Assembly: GCA_003508835.1 (NCBI GenBank)
Contig: PUFA01000181.1
Span: 2,170,001 to 2,234,000 of the forward strand
Source: Eonycteris spelaea
Lineage: Eukaryota; Chordata; Mammalia; Chiroptera; Pteropodidae
Reading direction: 5' to 3'
DNA length: 64,000 nucleotides
A program made the translations under genes and the position numbers. Below are positions 53,020-64,000 of this stretch, piece after piece. The notes under the pieces were generated by a model. The model saw nothing but the letters and a program-made list of their open reading frames with translations. It ran no database searches and had not been told where the DNA came from. Positions within the stretch are counted from its first letter, which is position 1, and the number at the start of each line of letters is the position of its first letter.

Positions 53020-53200
53020 CCAGACTGCTTGAGTTTGAATCCTGTTTCTGCTACTTATCTGCTGTGTCTCCTTGGGCAATTACTTAACCTTTCTGTGCCT
53101 CAGCTTTCTCATCTTTTCAATTGTCATGATAACAAATACATTATGAGTTTGAGAGGGTTAAATGAGTTATTATTTGACTTTTAACATAGTTCCTAGTGCA
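53020..53200 (+). repeat. MIR SINE
   Basis: TTGAGTTTGAATCCTGTTTC, TTGGGCAATTACTTAACCTT and CTGTGCCTCAGCTTTCTC. Confidence 0.8.
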
Positions 53201-53579
53201 GATACGGTGTTGCATTTTGTTTTGTTTTGCTTTGCTTCGAACTTCAGACCAATAGACAAAATGGCCTGAGTGTAGTACCAGTGATGAGACATTCTCAACT
53301 CCTGGCTGATCTTGAGGAATGACATTTGTTCCTCGAAAAACACGGATTTCAGAACATATGCGCTTTGCAGAAGCCAACAAGAGTGATGCCTTGTCAGGGC
53401 CCTGCTCCAGGCCCCAGCACTCCTCAGGAGTCTGCCTGTGAATGTTTCAGGTGGGTGTCTGGATATTCCTAAAGTATTTTTCTTCCTGTAACTATGTGAG
53501 CATTGAAATGACACCTATCATTCACGAGTAGCCCTTAGTAAACAGGCCTTACTAGGACCTTGGCCTACTCGGGCCTCCC

Positions 53580-53700
53580 ACAGCCTGTTCTAAGCCCTGG
53601 TTCTCTCACCTGTGAAATGGGGACAATAATGGTACGTATGAGATAATACGCAGAAAATGATTACACGGTGTTTGTGTAATGGGTGAGTGTAACGATCTAT
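53580..53700 (+). repeat. MIR fragment
   Basis: CTCTCACCTGTGAAATGGGG and ACAATAATGGTACGTATGAG. Confidence 0.5.
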
Positions 53701-54174
53701 TAGTCATCTCCGGGCCATCTCTGCTGGTCTCTTCATACTTCAAGTCTCAGGAAGTTGGGACCTACCCACTAGTGATTTTGTTTGCATAGCTCCTTCCCTC
53801 ATACCTTCTGTAATTAAGGGCTGTACAGATGAGGAAGCTGAAGCCTCTCTTTGGATTTTAATTTCATTTAGAATGTTAATTGATTGCATCTACACCTCTG
53901 CTCTCCAGGATATTTTCAGAACTCAAAGGTCTAAGTTTCTTCCTGTATTAGTTTTTGTTAATTTATGCTGTCAAGTCAATAGGAAGCCTTGTGCCTCCTG
54001 AGGGCCTTTCTACCTAAACAAGGGAAAATCCTAAATCAGGCCTTGTTGGATGACAGCTGAACAATCGCCCTTCTGCTTACCTTTGTAGGCTGCCATTTAA
54101 CTCTGAGTCCCTGTTGATTCTGAGATAGCAACCCCAAGGCTCCATCTCACCAGGAACATTACCAGAAAGTGTTA

Positions 54175-54960
54175 AAGAAAAACAAAGCTGGACACTAGTT
54201 AATAGTCAGAAGGGCAGATTTTATTCAGTCCTACTGCAGGAGGTAAAGAGACTTTAGTATAGAACTGAGCTTGATTCTGATTTGTGTAGAGTTGACTTGG
54301 CCTTTTAAAGAGAATGAGGGAGAAGGCAGGGGAGCAAGTGGGGCTTGAGCATTGTCTAGAAAGTGAAAAATAAGAAAAAGTGGGTAAGTGGTCAATGTCA
54401 GTGTGATTATGCCATCTGTATCTGCTAACTTACACAGGTTAGGCACCCATCTTCTCACAGACTGTGGGACACAGAGACACTGTTCTTCCTGATAACTACA
54501 CTTCAAAGGAAGGGCTCTCGGTCCTTGGGAAAGGCATTCCTGGGTTCTAGGAGATACATGTACATTTCAAAGGTGCAGGGAACGGATTTACAACAGTAAG
54601 ATTTTTAAATAAATGCTCTAAGAAAATGGAGGTCAGGGACCTATCTGCAGATGTTGACTGGAATAAATGGCAAATTCTTTTGGCAGCTTTGAGTTCTTTC
54701 ATACTCAAAGAGGGGCCAGGTCATCCCAAAAACACAGGGGTCTTAGGCTGCTAAAAGCTATGTTAGATTTTTGTTTTTTTTCAAGTCTCTCTGTATGGGG
54801 CGGACAAAATTGTTTGTGTTAAGAGTTGAAATTCTGATAGGCCAAAGTTTAGGCCTAGTGGAGAGGAAGCTCAGAGGAACCCGACTAAAATTTGGCCAAG
54901 GAGAGAGACTTTGTCAAAAGAAAGGTAGAATTCAATGAGGCTGTTCCTGTTGAGGCTCAA
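54175..54960. mobile_element. LTR-like sequence (tentative)
   Basis: GGCAGATTTTATTCAGTCCT, GGTAAAGAGACTTTAGTATA and GAGTTGACTTGGCCTTTTAA resemble an ERV LTR found in other mammals. Ends and class uncertain. Confidence 0.3.
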
Positions 54961-55889
54961 AAATGAGCAATATGTTTGTTCTGATGGCCAAGAAAGAACC
55001 AAAAGCAACACAGGATCAGGTTGGCATCTGCAGAAAGAGAACAGACATAGAATCTCTCCTCAGTAGTATCCTGACTGTGGCTTCCAGTCCTTCTGAAAAG
55101 GTCAGTCTTGGCGCACATCAGAGTCCTTGTAGAACACGTTTGAAATGCGATTCCAGGCTCCCCACCAGATTCAATACTAGAGTCTATGACTCTATGTAGC
55201 CAATGAGCCCTCAGGCGCTTCTGACACAAGAGGCCCCAAGGCCACATTTGAGAAATAGGTTTAAAATATAAACCTCATCTCTCAAAGAGACATACACAAC
55301 CAGAAGCTTTCCTCTGCCAAACACCCACAGCAGTGATCTCTTGTCCAAGAAACTCGGGTCACCTGCCTGCTGGGCCCTGCCTCCTGTTGCTATTTATTTT
55401 TCACAGCCATAGTGGCTAAATGTTCATTACCCAGCCAACTCTGTGGCACCCAGACCTTCACCTTGGCCTGCAGGTCACCCCGAGGCTTTCCCAGACCAAC
55501 TCCTCACTGCTCACCTCCTTTCCAGAGTCTGGGGTCCAGAGCCTCTCTTTGAAGTCTTGATCTCAAGCCCTCAGGAAAAATGCAGGCAATAGGAAGGGCT
55601 AACTTCCCTTGACCTGCTGTAGTTTATTGATAAAATGCAATGGGTCAAATGGCAAAGCTCACACCCAGCCCCTCAGATCTTGGTTTCTAATACTTCTCAC
55701 CAATACAGGAAACAGAGCTCCTCAGAAAGATGGCTCATTCTAGGATTGGGGCAGGAAATATACGAAATGAACCTTGAGGATCCTGCGGTGCCAGAAAGTA
55801 AGGACTTGAAGCTGCTTAGGGAAAAGATAGTGATGTTTGTTATCCAATAACGAGAAGGGGCCACTGAGACCCCTTCCATTCGGAGGACA

Positions 55890-56660
55890 GCCATCCAGAG
55901 CACCCCGCCCCCTTCCCCCGCGCCTACCAGGTGACCTCAAGCCGGGTTCTCCTTCCCGCCTCAACAGGTCCCAGGTGGGAGAAGGGCGGGGCGGGCGCCT
56001 AGGTCCCTGCGGTCACCGCCAGAGGGCAGCCAGGGAGCGCGCCGGGCAGCAGGGCCGAACCCGCGGGTAAGTCCGGCTAAAGTGAGGCCGCCCCCCTTTT
56101 AGGGCCCAGTCTCCAAGGGCTGGGGAGTGCGTTTGGCTCCATGGCGGGGGCCGAGGGAGCACGCAAGGTGGCCATGGCGCGGCGTGCAGGAACTGGGAGC
56201 TCTTGGCGCCCGGGGAGGGGGCGAGACCCGGCTGGCCGTGCGCGGGCAGCGCCTGGGCGCAGCCCTGGGAACGGCTGGACCTCTGTGTCTGGCCTGCAAC
56301 CGGGCCGGGGCCCTCTGGGGAACCAGTCGTGCTCCCCTAGCTGGGGGACCGCGGGAGCGAGGCTGGGACGGCCAAGTGGGGGAAGGGAGTGGGAGGCGAC
56401 AAGGAGGGTGAAGGCGGCCGCGGACACCAGGCGGCGCTGGGGTGAGCGTGCCCCGCGAGAGAGTCAACAAGTGCGGTGTTTACCGAGCGCCTACCGGTGC
56501 GCGCACGTGCGGCAGGAGGGGGCCTGCCTCACGTGTTGCTCCACTGCCTGTCCGCCTGGCGTGGGGTGAGGATCCTGCACTCCAGATGATCGGCAGGGGT
56601 GATGTGGTGGGCCCGGGCCCTGGCCGTTTGAACTTACGGCCATGGTCAGGTGCCCAGAAG
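55890..56660 (+). promoter_or_regulatory. CpG island, putative RPH3AL promoter and 5' noncoding exon
   Basis: This is a CpG-dense island with no recognised coding sequence. On the + strand there is a consensus donor CGG|GTAAGT at 56,067 and weaker GTGAG donors near 56,440 and 56,567, which fit a noncoding first exon. In the mammalian order I know (VPS53, RFLNB, LIAT1, RPH3AL), the next gene would be RPH3AL, starting here and running right on the + strand. None of RPH3AL's coding exons can be recognised in the window, so the assignment rests on synteny. An unrelated noncoding RNA promoter is the main alternative. The open frames on both strands show no family resemblance and are probably GC artefacts. 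Confidence 0.45.
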
Positions 56661-57558
56661 CGTGTGTGAGTGTGGGATGGAGGGGTTTCTCGCTGGCCAG
56701 ACACCCTGGTTCACCCTGCCCACCTGTGCCTTCAGCTGAGACTCTTGCCACGTGTTTTCCAGTCCTCCCGAAACCCATTCCCAGCAGTCAGCCCCACCTC
56801 TGTTTTTTCTAGGTTTGGAGGAAGTGTTGAAACCCATCCAGGGCGCCTCACTGCTTCAGGATGAGGGCTCTGTGCTCACAACGGTGCCCATGACACTTGA
56901 GCTGTTAGGGCTCAAGCCTCCTTGGGCTGCAGCCAGGGCTCTGCTGGGAAGTCTGGGAATTTTGTCCCCTGCCCGGTTGCTCAGAGGCTGAAGACCTGAT
57001 TTTTCCCACCTGGGTGGTCTGTAACCCAGTGGTTGCCCAGGGGAGAGGTATGACGGTTGCAGAAGAGGGAAACCCATCCTCAGCAAGGTCAGGGGAAGGG
57101 GGATTCGCGTGAAATGTGAATGATCAGGTGCCATCTGTGCAGCCAAGTGAAAGAAACCTTTGGTGGTCGCAGCAGTCTGCGGGCTGGGGGAGTCAGCCCT
57201 GGCCACCCTGGTAAGAGCATTGGCAGAGCCAGGGCTGCAGTCCAGTCTCTGCCCCTCCCTGCCCCCACACTTTAGAGGTTGTGACCCTACCAGGTCACCA
57301 TGTGCCTCCATCTTCCTGCCCATCCACTTGGCCTCCCTTCTCTTAAGGAAAAAATAATGTGCATGGGAGCCATAAGCTTCGTTTCCTCTTTTCTCTCACT
57401 GTCACATTTTCCCAACAAGTGCTCTGCACCTGCTGCCTGCTTCTCTGCTCCACACCTCCCCTCATAATCCTCCGCAGCCTGGCTGCTGGCCCCACCACTT
57501 TGCTGAAGCTGCTTCCCTGAAAATCATCTTGTTTTCAAACACTACTAATTGCCTGCCG

Positions 57559-57584
57559 TGTCCATCTGTCCATCTGTCCATCTG
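57559..57584 (+). repeat. Short (TGTCCATC)n tandem repeat
   Basis: Three units of TGTCCATC in a row in C/T-rich sequence. Confidence 0.8.
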
Positions 57585-58199
57585 CCCGGGAGGCGGACCC
57601 CTGTGTGCATGCGTCCTCTTTGCAGCCTTGTCTGCTGTGATTTCTGGGGCACCCCTCCGTCCTGGCTTTGATCTTAGTTCTCCATTGTTCCTTCTCTTCT
57701 GACCCTTCTTCCATCTTTTCTGAGACCGTGTGTTTCGTTTCTCTGGGAGCTCTCTCCTGGAGTGCTAAGGGAACGCGCCCTCTGGAATCCAGCTCCAGTC
57801 CCTGCTCTTTTGAGTGCCCAGTGACACCCCAAATTCAGCACATCCAAGGCTGGCCTGCTCCTTCTCCTGGGCAGCTCCCCTCACTTATTCCTCAGCAGTG
57901 GGTTCCTCCTCCTCTGTCACACTCACTGTTCCCTGAAGTGTCTCTGCCTCTCCAAGTCCCTTTGTGACTAGGTCTTGAACATCTCAGGCCTCACTCATGT
58001 CAGAATCCCCTCCAGCCCCCACAGTCCATTTGGCATGTTGCCTCTAGCCTGATGGTCCCTTACTACTTTGTTTACTCTGTCGCTGAACCCTGTCACCTGA
58101 GAAATCTTCAGAGGTTTTGGGTTTTCCCCAATCCAAGCTGACTCCTTTACCTCATGTGGCCCCTTAGTCATGTGGCCTCACTCTCTAGAACCAATTTCC

Positions 58200-58620
58200 T
58201 ATCCTGCAATTTCTTCTCTCCTTTCCATGGCTAGCCCTCTTGCCCTTACCCTTTGGGATCCAGCTCAGAAGCCATTTTCCGGGGAATTCTTTGCCTCTCC
58301 CAGCTGCACTGGGGGCTCCTTTCCTGGCCTTCTCCACTGTGCCCTCGCAGCCACCATTACAGCTGCCTGTCTGCTGATTGCAGGTCCCTTTGTGTCACTG
58401 AAGCCTCTTGCCTTCCTTCTGGAGTCTCAATAAAGGAATTCCCTCCTCCAAACTTCCAAGAACACATCCCGTCATCTTTCAGAGTCTGGTTCAAACTCCA
58501 CCTGCCTCCTGGACATTTCCCGTCTTCTGGATTCCCATTGGTCTGTACTCCTGCTGGGCTTATTGATGGATTCATTACAGATTGTATCACCCAAGTTAAT
58601 ACTTTGTTCTCTGCTGTTAG
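58200..58620 (-). repeat. L2-like fragment (antisense)
   Basis: GATCCAGCTCAGAAGCCATT, CTGATTGCAGGTCCCTTTGT and CTGGACATTTCCCGTC match L2-type antisense phrases. Confidence 0.5.
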
Positions 58621-58659
58621 CCTCCAATCGTATCATGGATGTGAGAAATGCTTTTCCGG

Positions 58660-58885
58660 CTCTTTATCACAGCAGCTGTTTATTGAGCGATCATCATGTG
58701 TGGGGTGTGTGCTGATTTTCCAGGCGTTCCCTCATGTGTGTTATCCTCCCAACACCCGGGAGGGTAGGTACTATGATTATTGTCTTCATTCTGCCCTTGA
58801 GAACACAAACCCAGAGAGGTCCACACACAGGTTGGCAGAACAGAGGTTGGAACTCAAGTCTTCTGACTCCCAAGGCTGATTTTTG
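58660..58885 (-). repeat. MIR SINE (antisense)
   Basis: TTTATTGAGCGATCATCATG, AGGTAGGTACTATGATTATT and GAGAGGTCCACACACAGGTT, diverged. Confidence 0.65.
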
Positions 58886-59134
58886 ATACTTGGATTTGAG
58901 TTTGTCCAGGAAAGTGTATGCCTCGGTCCGGGGAGTGTTATAGGTCCTCTCAGCCCCTGGCTCAGGAGTACGGGACTCAGCTGGGTCCAGGAGAAGACTT
59001 TGTCATAGAACAGATGGTTAATGTTGGGACCAGTGACTCAGAGATGCTGTGACATCCGCATAGGGTTAGTGGTGGGACCAGTGACTCAGGGTTGCTGTGA
59101 GGTCTGCCCTGGGGACCTTCAAAACAGGCAGTCT

Positions 59135-59159
59135 GCGTGTGTGTGTGTGTGGGGGGGGT
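59135..59159 (+). repeat. (GT)n microsatellite with G tract
   Basis: GTGTGT run followed by eight G. Confidence 0.9.
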
Positions 59160-59889
59160 GGCACATCTGAAGTAAGTGGTGGAACAGAGAACCCCTAGGG
59201 GCCTTCAGGTCATTTCTGTCCCTTAAGGCACTTTCAAATGCTTCTTTTGGTAAACAAAATCAATCCTCCCCTCAATAATATCCCTTTCAAATAAGTTTCT
59301 TTAGGAGCTGTTCTTCCCTTCCCTCCACAGGTCACTGTCATATGAAAATGAGTTCCTGCTGTGAAATACAGTTGCTATGGCAACAGTAGTGCAAGGCCCC
59401 AGTTTGTTGCTGTTAGGTCCCTGCACTGTATGCCTCGAGGGGCTTTTTCTGTCTTTGTCACCTAAAAAGATGAAATAATCCACTTCACTCTCCTTTTGCA
59501 TGGACATTTAAAACATTTGTTTTTTCAGGCACCAATTTCTGGGCACTCTCGTGCCCTAGCAGGTTGTCACCGGCTGCTGGCACACCACTAATAGTGACCT
59601 CAGAATGGTGCCCCTGGTATGGGTCACATTTTGAGTGAAATCCAGTGCCCTGTGGGTAAAAAGACAGTAGCCATGGTCCAGAGTGGTACGGAGGGCTTTT
59701 TTGGTGCAGCTCTGCTCTGGTGGAAGTGTTTGTCTTCCAAAACAGCTGAAATTGTTTGTCTTCAATTGCTGTCTCCTGCGTGAGGGCCTGGCTCAGCTGT
59801 TTTAGCAGGGGCCACCCAAAGCAGGGTGTCTTGGGTGCTGAGAAAGACTGGGCGCCTTTAGCAGAAATCATACCTACTAAAAGTGATGA

Positions 59890-60055
59890 GTGCTTACTAC
59901 GTACAGGCACTGTTCCCGTCTTTAATCCTCAACTAGATGAACTTAGAAATACTATTATTATCTCCATTTTACAGGTAAGGAAACATGCTCAGAGAGGTTA
60001 AATGCTTTCCCAAGGACACAGAGCAAGTAGTGGTAGAATAGGTTTTAGAAAGGGT
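59890..60055 (-). repeat. MIR SINE (antisense)
   Basis: GAGTGCTTACTACGTACAGG, CTCCATTTTACAGGTAAGG and CAGAGAGGTTAAATGCTTTC. Confidence 0.75.
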
Positions 60056-60109
60056 AAATTGGAGAGGCAGAGATTTGAGGCTTAAAGCAGTAGTACTCAA
60101 CGTTTTCTA

Positions 60110-60600
60110 TCTTATGATGAACAAAAGGCTACCATAAAAAGACATGTACTAGAATGTTTATAGCAGCACTGTTTGTCATAGTCCAATACTGGAAATCACC
60201 CAACACCCATCAGCAATAGAATGGACAAATAAATTGGGTTCAATAGAACACAATAGAACACTGTAACACAGTGAGAATGAACAATTTACAGCCACACGGA
60301 ACAACATGGATGAGTCACACAAACACTGTTGAGCAAAGGAGCCGGATGAAAAAGAGCACGCACTGTATGATTTCATATCTATAAAGTACCCAAAGGCAAA
60401 ATGAATATGAGGTGTTGGAAGTCAGCGTAGCGGGTTCCTGGAGGCACCAGGAAGGCTTTGGGGGGCTGGTAATGTTTGGTTTCCTTATCTGGGCGTTGGT
60501 CACATAGGTATGTTCAGATTCTCAAAATTCATCAGTTTCGATATGTGTCCTTCTCTGTGTGTGTCATACCTCAATAAAATGTACTGCAATAGCAAAAAAG
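60110..60600 (+). mobile_element. L1M-type 3' end (sense)
   Basis: TATAGCAGCACTGTTTGTCA, CAACATGGATGAGTCACAC and ATTCATCAGTTTCGATATG are typical L1M 3' text. Ends with CCTCAATAAAATG. Confidence 0.7.
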
Positions 60601-60951
60601 GCAACCGTATCCCTCAACCCAGAATACTCCATTTCCAGAGGGGCTGCAGCCTGACTTCACTGTCTGTGGAATCTTGGATTTCTTGGGAGAGGTGGGAGGT
60701 GACATAAGGGTGGGCACCTAGGTTGGGGGAAGGTGGGTCAGGCAGTGCTGAGGATGAGGGAGCAGGGCCAGGGTTGTCCCTGGTTTCCTCCTGTCCCCTT
60801 TCACTTCATTGGTTTTGGGGAGAGCTTGCTAAGCTAAGAAGTGACTGGTTGGTTTCTGCCAAGTCTGTGAAGTGGCCCTTTTCTCATTGCCATGAAGCCT
60901 GGGGATAAGGAAGGTGATGTGTATGGCTTTCTGCTGGTTGTGGTTGGTGGC

Positions 60952-60977
60952 GGGGAGTGGGGGGTGGCGGGTGGGGG
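60952..60977 (+). other. G-quadruplex motif
   Basis: G runs at 60,952-55, 60,959-64, 60,969-71 and 60,973-77 with short loops. Confidence 0.65.
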
Positions 60978-61899
60978 AACGTCAGATTGGCCTGGCAACA
61001 CTGCCGAGTAGCTGGTGCTGCCGGCTTCCGCACAGACAACCTCAGCCCTGAACAACATCACATTTCAAGGACTGCATCAGCCTATAAAGCAAGCAGCATT
61101 CATTGAGAGAGCAGCCCCTCCTTTCAAATGGCAGTTACATGCTGCTAAAAATACCCGAGTACCTTACATAAGACCGCAGTTATGTAGTTAGCACCTTATG
61201 TAAAAGCACTTAGTAAATCATGGACAGTTAATCAGTTGGGCATTGCAGTGCCAGCTGTGGGCATCATATGAAGTTGGTGGTGGGTTTGCCTGGTGAAGAG
61301 GGTGAAATTGTCAATATCCAGCCCTCGTGCCTAATTTAGGTATGAGTGTGTTTTCCTGTGGGCCTGGCCCATCCAAGCAGTTGAGTTGATACCATGGTTT
61401 GTTAAGTTTCCTCTTGCTCATCCCCCACCTCCTTCTCATTCACTGATAGTGCATCCTCTGAGTCACAGAGATGCAGCACCTTGGGGTTAGACCCATTCAA
61501 GAGTCCCCTCAATGAGTAGTCAGGGTGCGGCCATTTGGGCTGTTTGGATGCTGCTAGGGGCCAGGGCCGCCGATCTCATTGTTAGATGATGATTTGAATA
61601 GTAAGAAAGAGCAGTGGGACAAAATCAAGGCACAGAAGATGCCAATAGGCCAAAATGCCAGGCTGTAAGTGACATGAAGAGATTTCACAGGGATCGAATT
61701 TATAAAGCCATGAGACCTGAGGTTTCAACGGACATCAATTAGGCATGACCAGTTCAAATTTAAAAAAACAAAACAAAAAAAACTGCATCTGCCCTGACAT
61801 AGGAAGGAATTCTACTTCTCAGGCAGCATCTGCCCTGAAGAAACCCTGGCATTGTGCACAGCTGGGAAGTTCTGGGACAGTCTTTGTGGCGGTTTGATG

Positions 61900-62300
61900 G
61901 TGAAAAATTGTACACAGTTTGAATGTTTGCTGATGGTGGAATAGTTACATAAATCTGAATTTTCATACCTGGGAGTACTATGGAGCTTTGACAAAGAATT
62001 AGTTAGTCTTTATATGACAATATAGATGAATCTCTAAGATTGTAAGATGAAGAAAGTAAGTTCCAAAGTGATAATATAATGCCCTTGTAGGAATATTCAC
62101 TGGTTCTTCATACTTTTATGAATATAGATATATGTAACATACCTACATGTAAAAGCATATAAAAGGTCTAGAAAAGTGCATTCCAAGCTTATATTAGCTA
62201 TTATCTCCAAGGGAGCGGAAAGGGGACTAGGATTGTGTGTGTGTGTGTGTAGGGGAGGATGATCAAACAGAAATTTGTCATCTCTGGGATATTTTAATTT
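61900..62300 (+). mobile_element. L1-like 3' sequence (tentative)
   Basis: GAAAAGTGCATTCCAAGCTT and TATCTCCAAGGGAGCGGAAA; AT-rich L1M-like text ending in a GT microsatellite at 62,234-62,250. Confidence 0.4.
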
Positions 62301-62819
62301 TTAAAAATAATTTTATGGCTGCATAATTTATATACCTTAAATAATTAACTCATTTTAAGTATACAATCTGTTTTAAATTCTTAAAGGGAAAAATATTTAT
62401 ACTTAAAAATTAATGTCTAGTCTAACCCTGTTGATGATAGAAGAAACCTTCCTCCATCTATCTCTGAGTCATGGATAGGCTGTGACAGGAGGCTAACTGT
62501 ATGTATCGTGTTTTGCATTTAGGGACAGCTCATATAGGGAGAAATTCTTTGCTTCTTTTGAGCCGAGATCTGCCTTTTGCTCTGCCTTTGAGTCTATCCC
62601 TTTGGAGCCATCTTGAATCAATCATCCCTTTTCCACGGGGCAGGATTTCTACTGGGGCAAGATCCCCATCATGCTTACCTCCTCTGGAGAGAGGTACTTG
62701 CCTCTTTCAGGGTGACAGACATACTCTGGGCTGTACTGTGTACGTGGCTCAACAACCATTCTTATAGTTTTGCAGAATTGAACCCTCTCCCCCTGATATT
62801 GCTTGACCATGACATAACA

Positions 62820-63115
62820 CTTCTTAAAATAATGTTCTTTTTTTAATTATGAAAGTAATTCATTCATTGTGGAAAATTTAGAAAATACACAAAAACAGAG
62901 AGAAAATAAAAATCTATGATCCCCAACCTCCAGAGATAATTACTGTTTAATATTTAAAAATTGAGATCATGTTATATAAATGGTTTTTATAACCTGTATT
63001 TTATTTAACATGTTTATTTATCCATGCGAATATTGGCTAACTTATATGTAATACATTTTTTCTCAGTTCATTGTTTTTCTATTATTATTATTTTTAAGCA
63101 TAGAGATGTTTCTAA
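62820..63115 (-). mobile_element. L1-like fragment (antisense)
   Basis: GAAAGTAATTCATTCATTGT, ATGATCCCCAACCTCCAGAG and TTTATTTATCCATGCGAATA resemble L1M antisense 3' ends. Confidence 0.5.
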
Positions 63116-63119
63116 TGTT

Positions 63120-63500
63120 TATTTGGTATTGTGGACCAAATGTGTTCTCCCAAATTCATATGCTGAAGCTTTAACCCCTAATGTGATGGTATTTGGAGAT
63201 GGGGTGTTCAGGAGGTAATTAGGGTTAGATGAGGCCATGAGAGTGGGGCCTCAGGATAGGATCAGTGCCCTTATAAGATACACCAGAGAGCTGGCTTGCT
63301 CGCTCTCTCTCCTCTGCACACACTGAGGAAAGTCATGTCAGCACAGCAAGAAGGCCACTGTCTATAAGCCAGGAAGAGAGGCCATACCAGGAGCCGAATC
63401 AGCTGGCACCTTGATTTTGAACTTCCAGCTGCAGAACTGTGAGAAATAAATGTCTGTTGTTTAAGCCACCCAGACTCTATGGTAGCCTGAGTAGATTAAT
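63120..63500 (+). mobile_element. MLT1A-like MaLR LTR (ERVL-MaLR)
   Basis: ATGTGATGGTATTTGGAGAT, AGAAGGCCACTGTCTATAAG, CACCTTGATTTTGAACTTCC and AGAAATAAATGTCTGTTGTT form the complete MLT1 text from about 63,122 to 63,500. Solo LTR, no internal genes. Confidence 0.8.
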
Positions 63501-63850
63501 ATGTGTGGTTAAGTCCATTGGTCTTTTCATTTTGTGATTTCTTCCTTTGATTTTAGGTTTGAAAGGTCTTTCCCACCCCATGGTCAGATAAATATTCACC
63601 TATTTTTTTTTTTTTCAGTTTCTTTATTTGGTTTCAGCTTATTCATTCAGTGCTCTCTTTTACGTTCAACCCTAATCCAGTCGAAATTCATTTTGGTTGA
63701 CGATGTGAGATAAGACCCTGATTTTCTTTCTTTCCAAACTGTCAACTCATTCTTTCAATTCAATTTTTTATCCCCATCGACTATGTATTTAAATTTCAAT
63801 GTTTTTGGAATATACATTATAATCACGCTGTTTAAAATTTAAAAGTTACA
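63500..63850 (-). mobile_element. L1-like fragment (antisense, tentative)
   Basis: TTGGTTTCAGCTTATTCATT, TTCATTTTGGTTGACGATG and TTCAATTCAATTTTTTATCC read like L1 ORF2-end antisense text. Confidence 0.45.
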
Positions 63851-64000
63851 AAAGGCAAACAATGACGGTCTCCCTCCTGCCTCATCCCTTAGCCGCCCAG
63901 GTCCAGTAACTGGTATGACTAGTAACTAGGTGTTAGCAGGTTATAGGTTTTGGTCTCAGACACTAGGTGTCCTTCCTTTTTTCCTGACTGACTTTAAATG

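Larger units (their letters stand above)
56670..64000. other. Putative first intron of RPH3AL, or intergenic
   Basis: No coding exon is recognised. The stretch contains L2- and MIR-like copies at 58.2-60.1 kb, L1 3' ends at 60.1-60.6, 61.9-62.3, 62.8-63.1 and 63.5-63.85 kb, and a MaLR LTR at 63.1-63.5 kb. The open frame at 58,253-58,879 (208 codons) overlaps L2/MIR sequence and is not credible as a gene. Confidence 0.5.

Noticed and set aside
56077..56569. Open frames on both strands of the 56-kb CpG island (up to 142 codons).
   Set aside because: Low-complexity Gly/Arg/Pro-rich translations without known domains, competing on both strands; expected from GC-rich DNA.
58253..58879. 208-codon open frame on the + strand.
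   Set aside because: It overlaps antisense L2 and MIR text; its length is chance from depleted stop codons in C/T-rich repeat DNA.

Overview
This is mammalian nuclear DNA. Genes are spread thinly in split exons with GT/AG splice sites. Promoters are CpG islands, and most of the rest is decayed interspersed repeats (MIR, L2, L1M, hAT/MER5-type, MaLR LTRs). The three recognisable genes are VPS53, RFLNB (FAM101B) and LIAT1 (C17orf97), in the order and relative orientation I know from human 17p13.3, here shown reversed. L1 3' ends of a Laurasiatherian type, plus one 5S-rRNA-derived SINE with a poly(A) tail and perfect target-site duplication, suggest a bat and possibly a fruit bat (Pteropodidae). 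The order-level call is tentative.

Layout. 1-10,588 is an intron of VPS53 (+ strand) packed with L1 fragments; one L1 holds a UBA52 processed pseudogene that was itself split by a younger L1. The last three coding exons of VPS53 are at 10,589-10,726, 12,228-12,332 and 12,846-13,016, followed by a 3' UTR that probably ends near 15.4 or 15.97 kb. 16-28.3 kb is intergenic. RFLNB (+) starts in a strong CpG island (28.3-29.4 kb) with exons at 28,816-29,030, 31,728-31,837 and 33,547-33,877. Its exon 1 shows an apparent one-base loss in a C run. Its 3' UTR ends somewhere between 35.0 and 37.4 kb. 37.5-45.8 kb is intergenic. LIAT1 (- strand) has exons at 48,877-48,679 and 46,404-45,911, with a CpG-island promoter at about 48.7-49.05 kb. 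49.1-55.8 kb is repeat-rich. A further CpG island at 55.9-56.65 kb is best explained, by synteny only, as the 5' end of RPH3AL on the + strand; the sequence beyond it to 64 kb would then be its first intron.

The genes are neighbours but not a pathway. VPS53 is a tethering-complex subunit (GARP/EARP) for endosome-to-Golgi and recycling traffic. RFLNB is a filamin-binding actin organiser. LIAT1 is a partner of the arginyltransferase ATE1. I found no CRISPR, operon, toxin or novel multi-gene system; this looks like an ordinary mammalian locus. The points most worth checking are the RFLNB frameshift, the 5S-derived SINE, the nested UBA52 pseudogene, the single-unit LIAT1 repeat and the unassigned CpG island at 56 kb.
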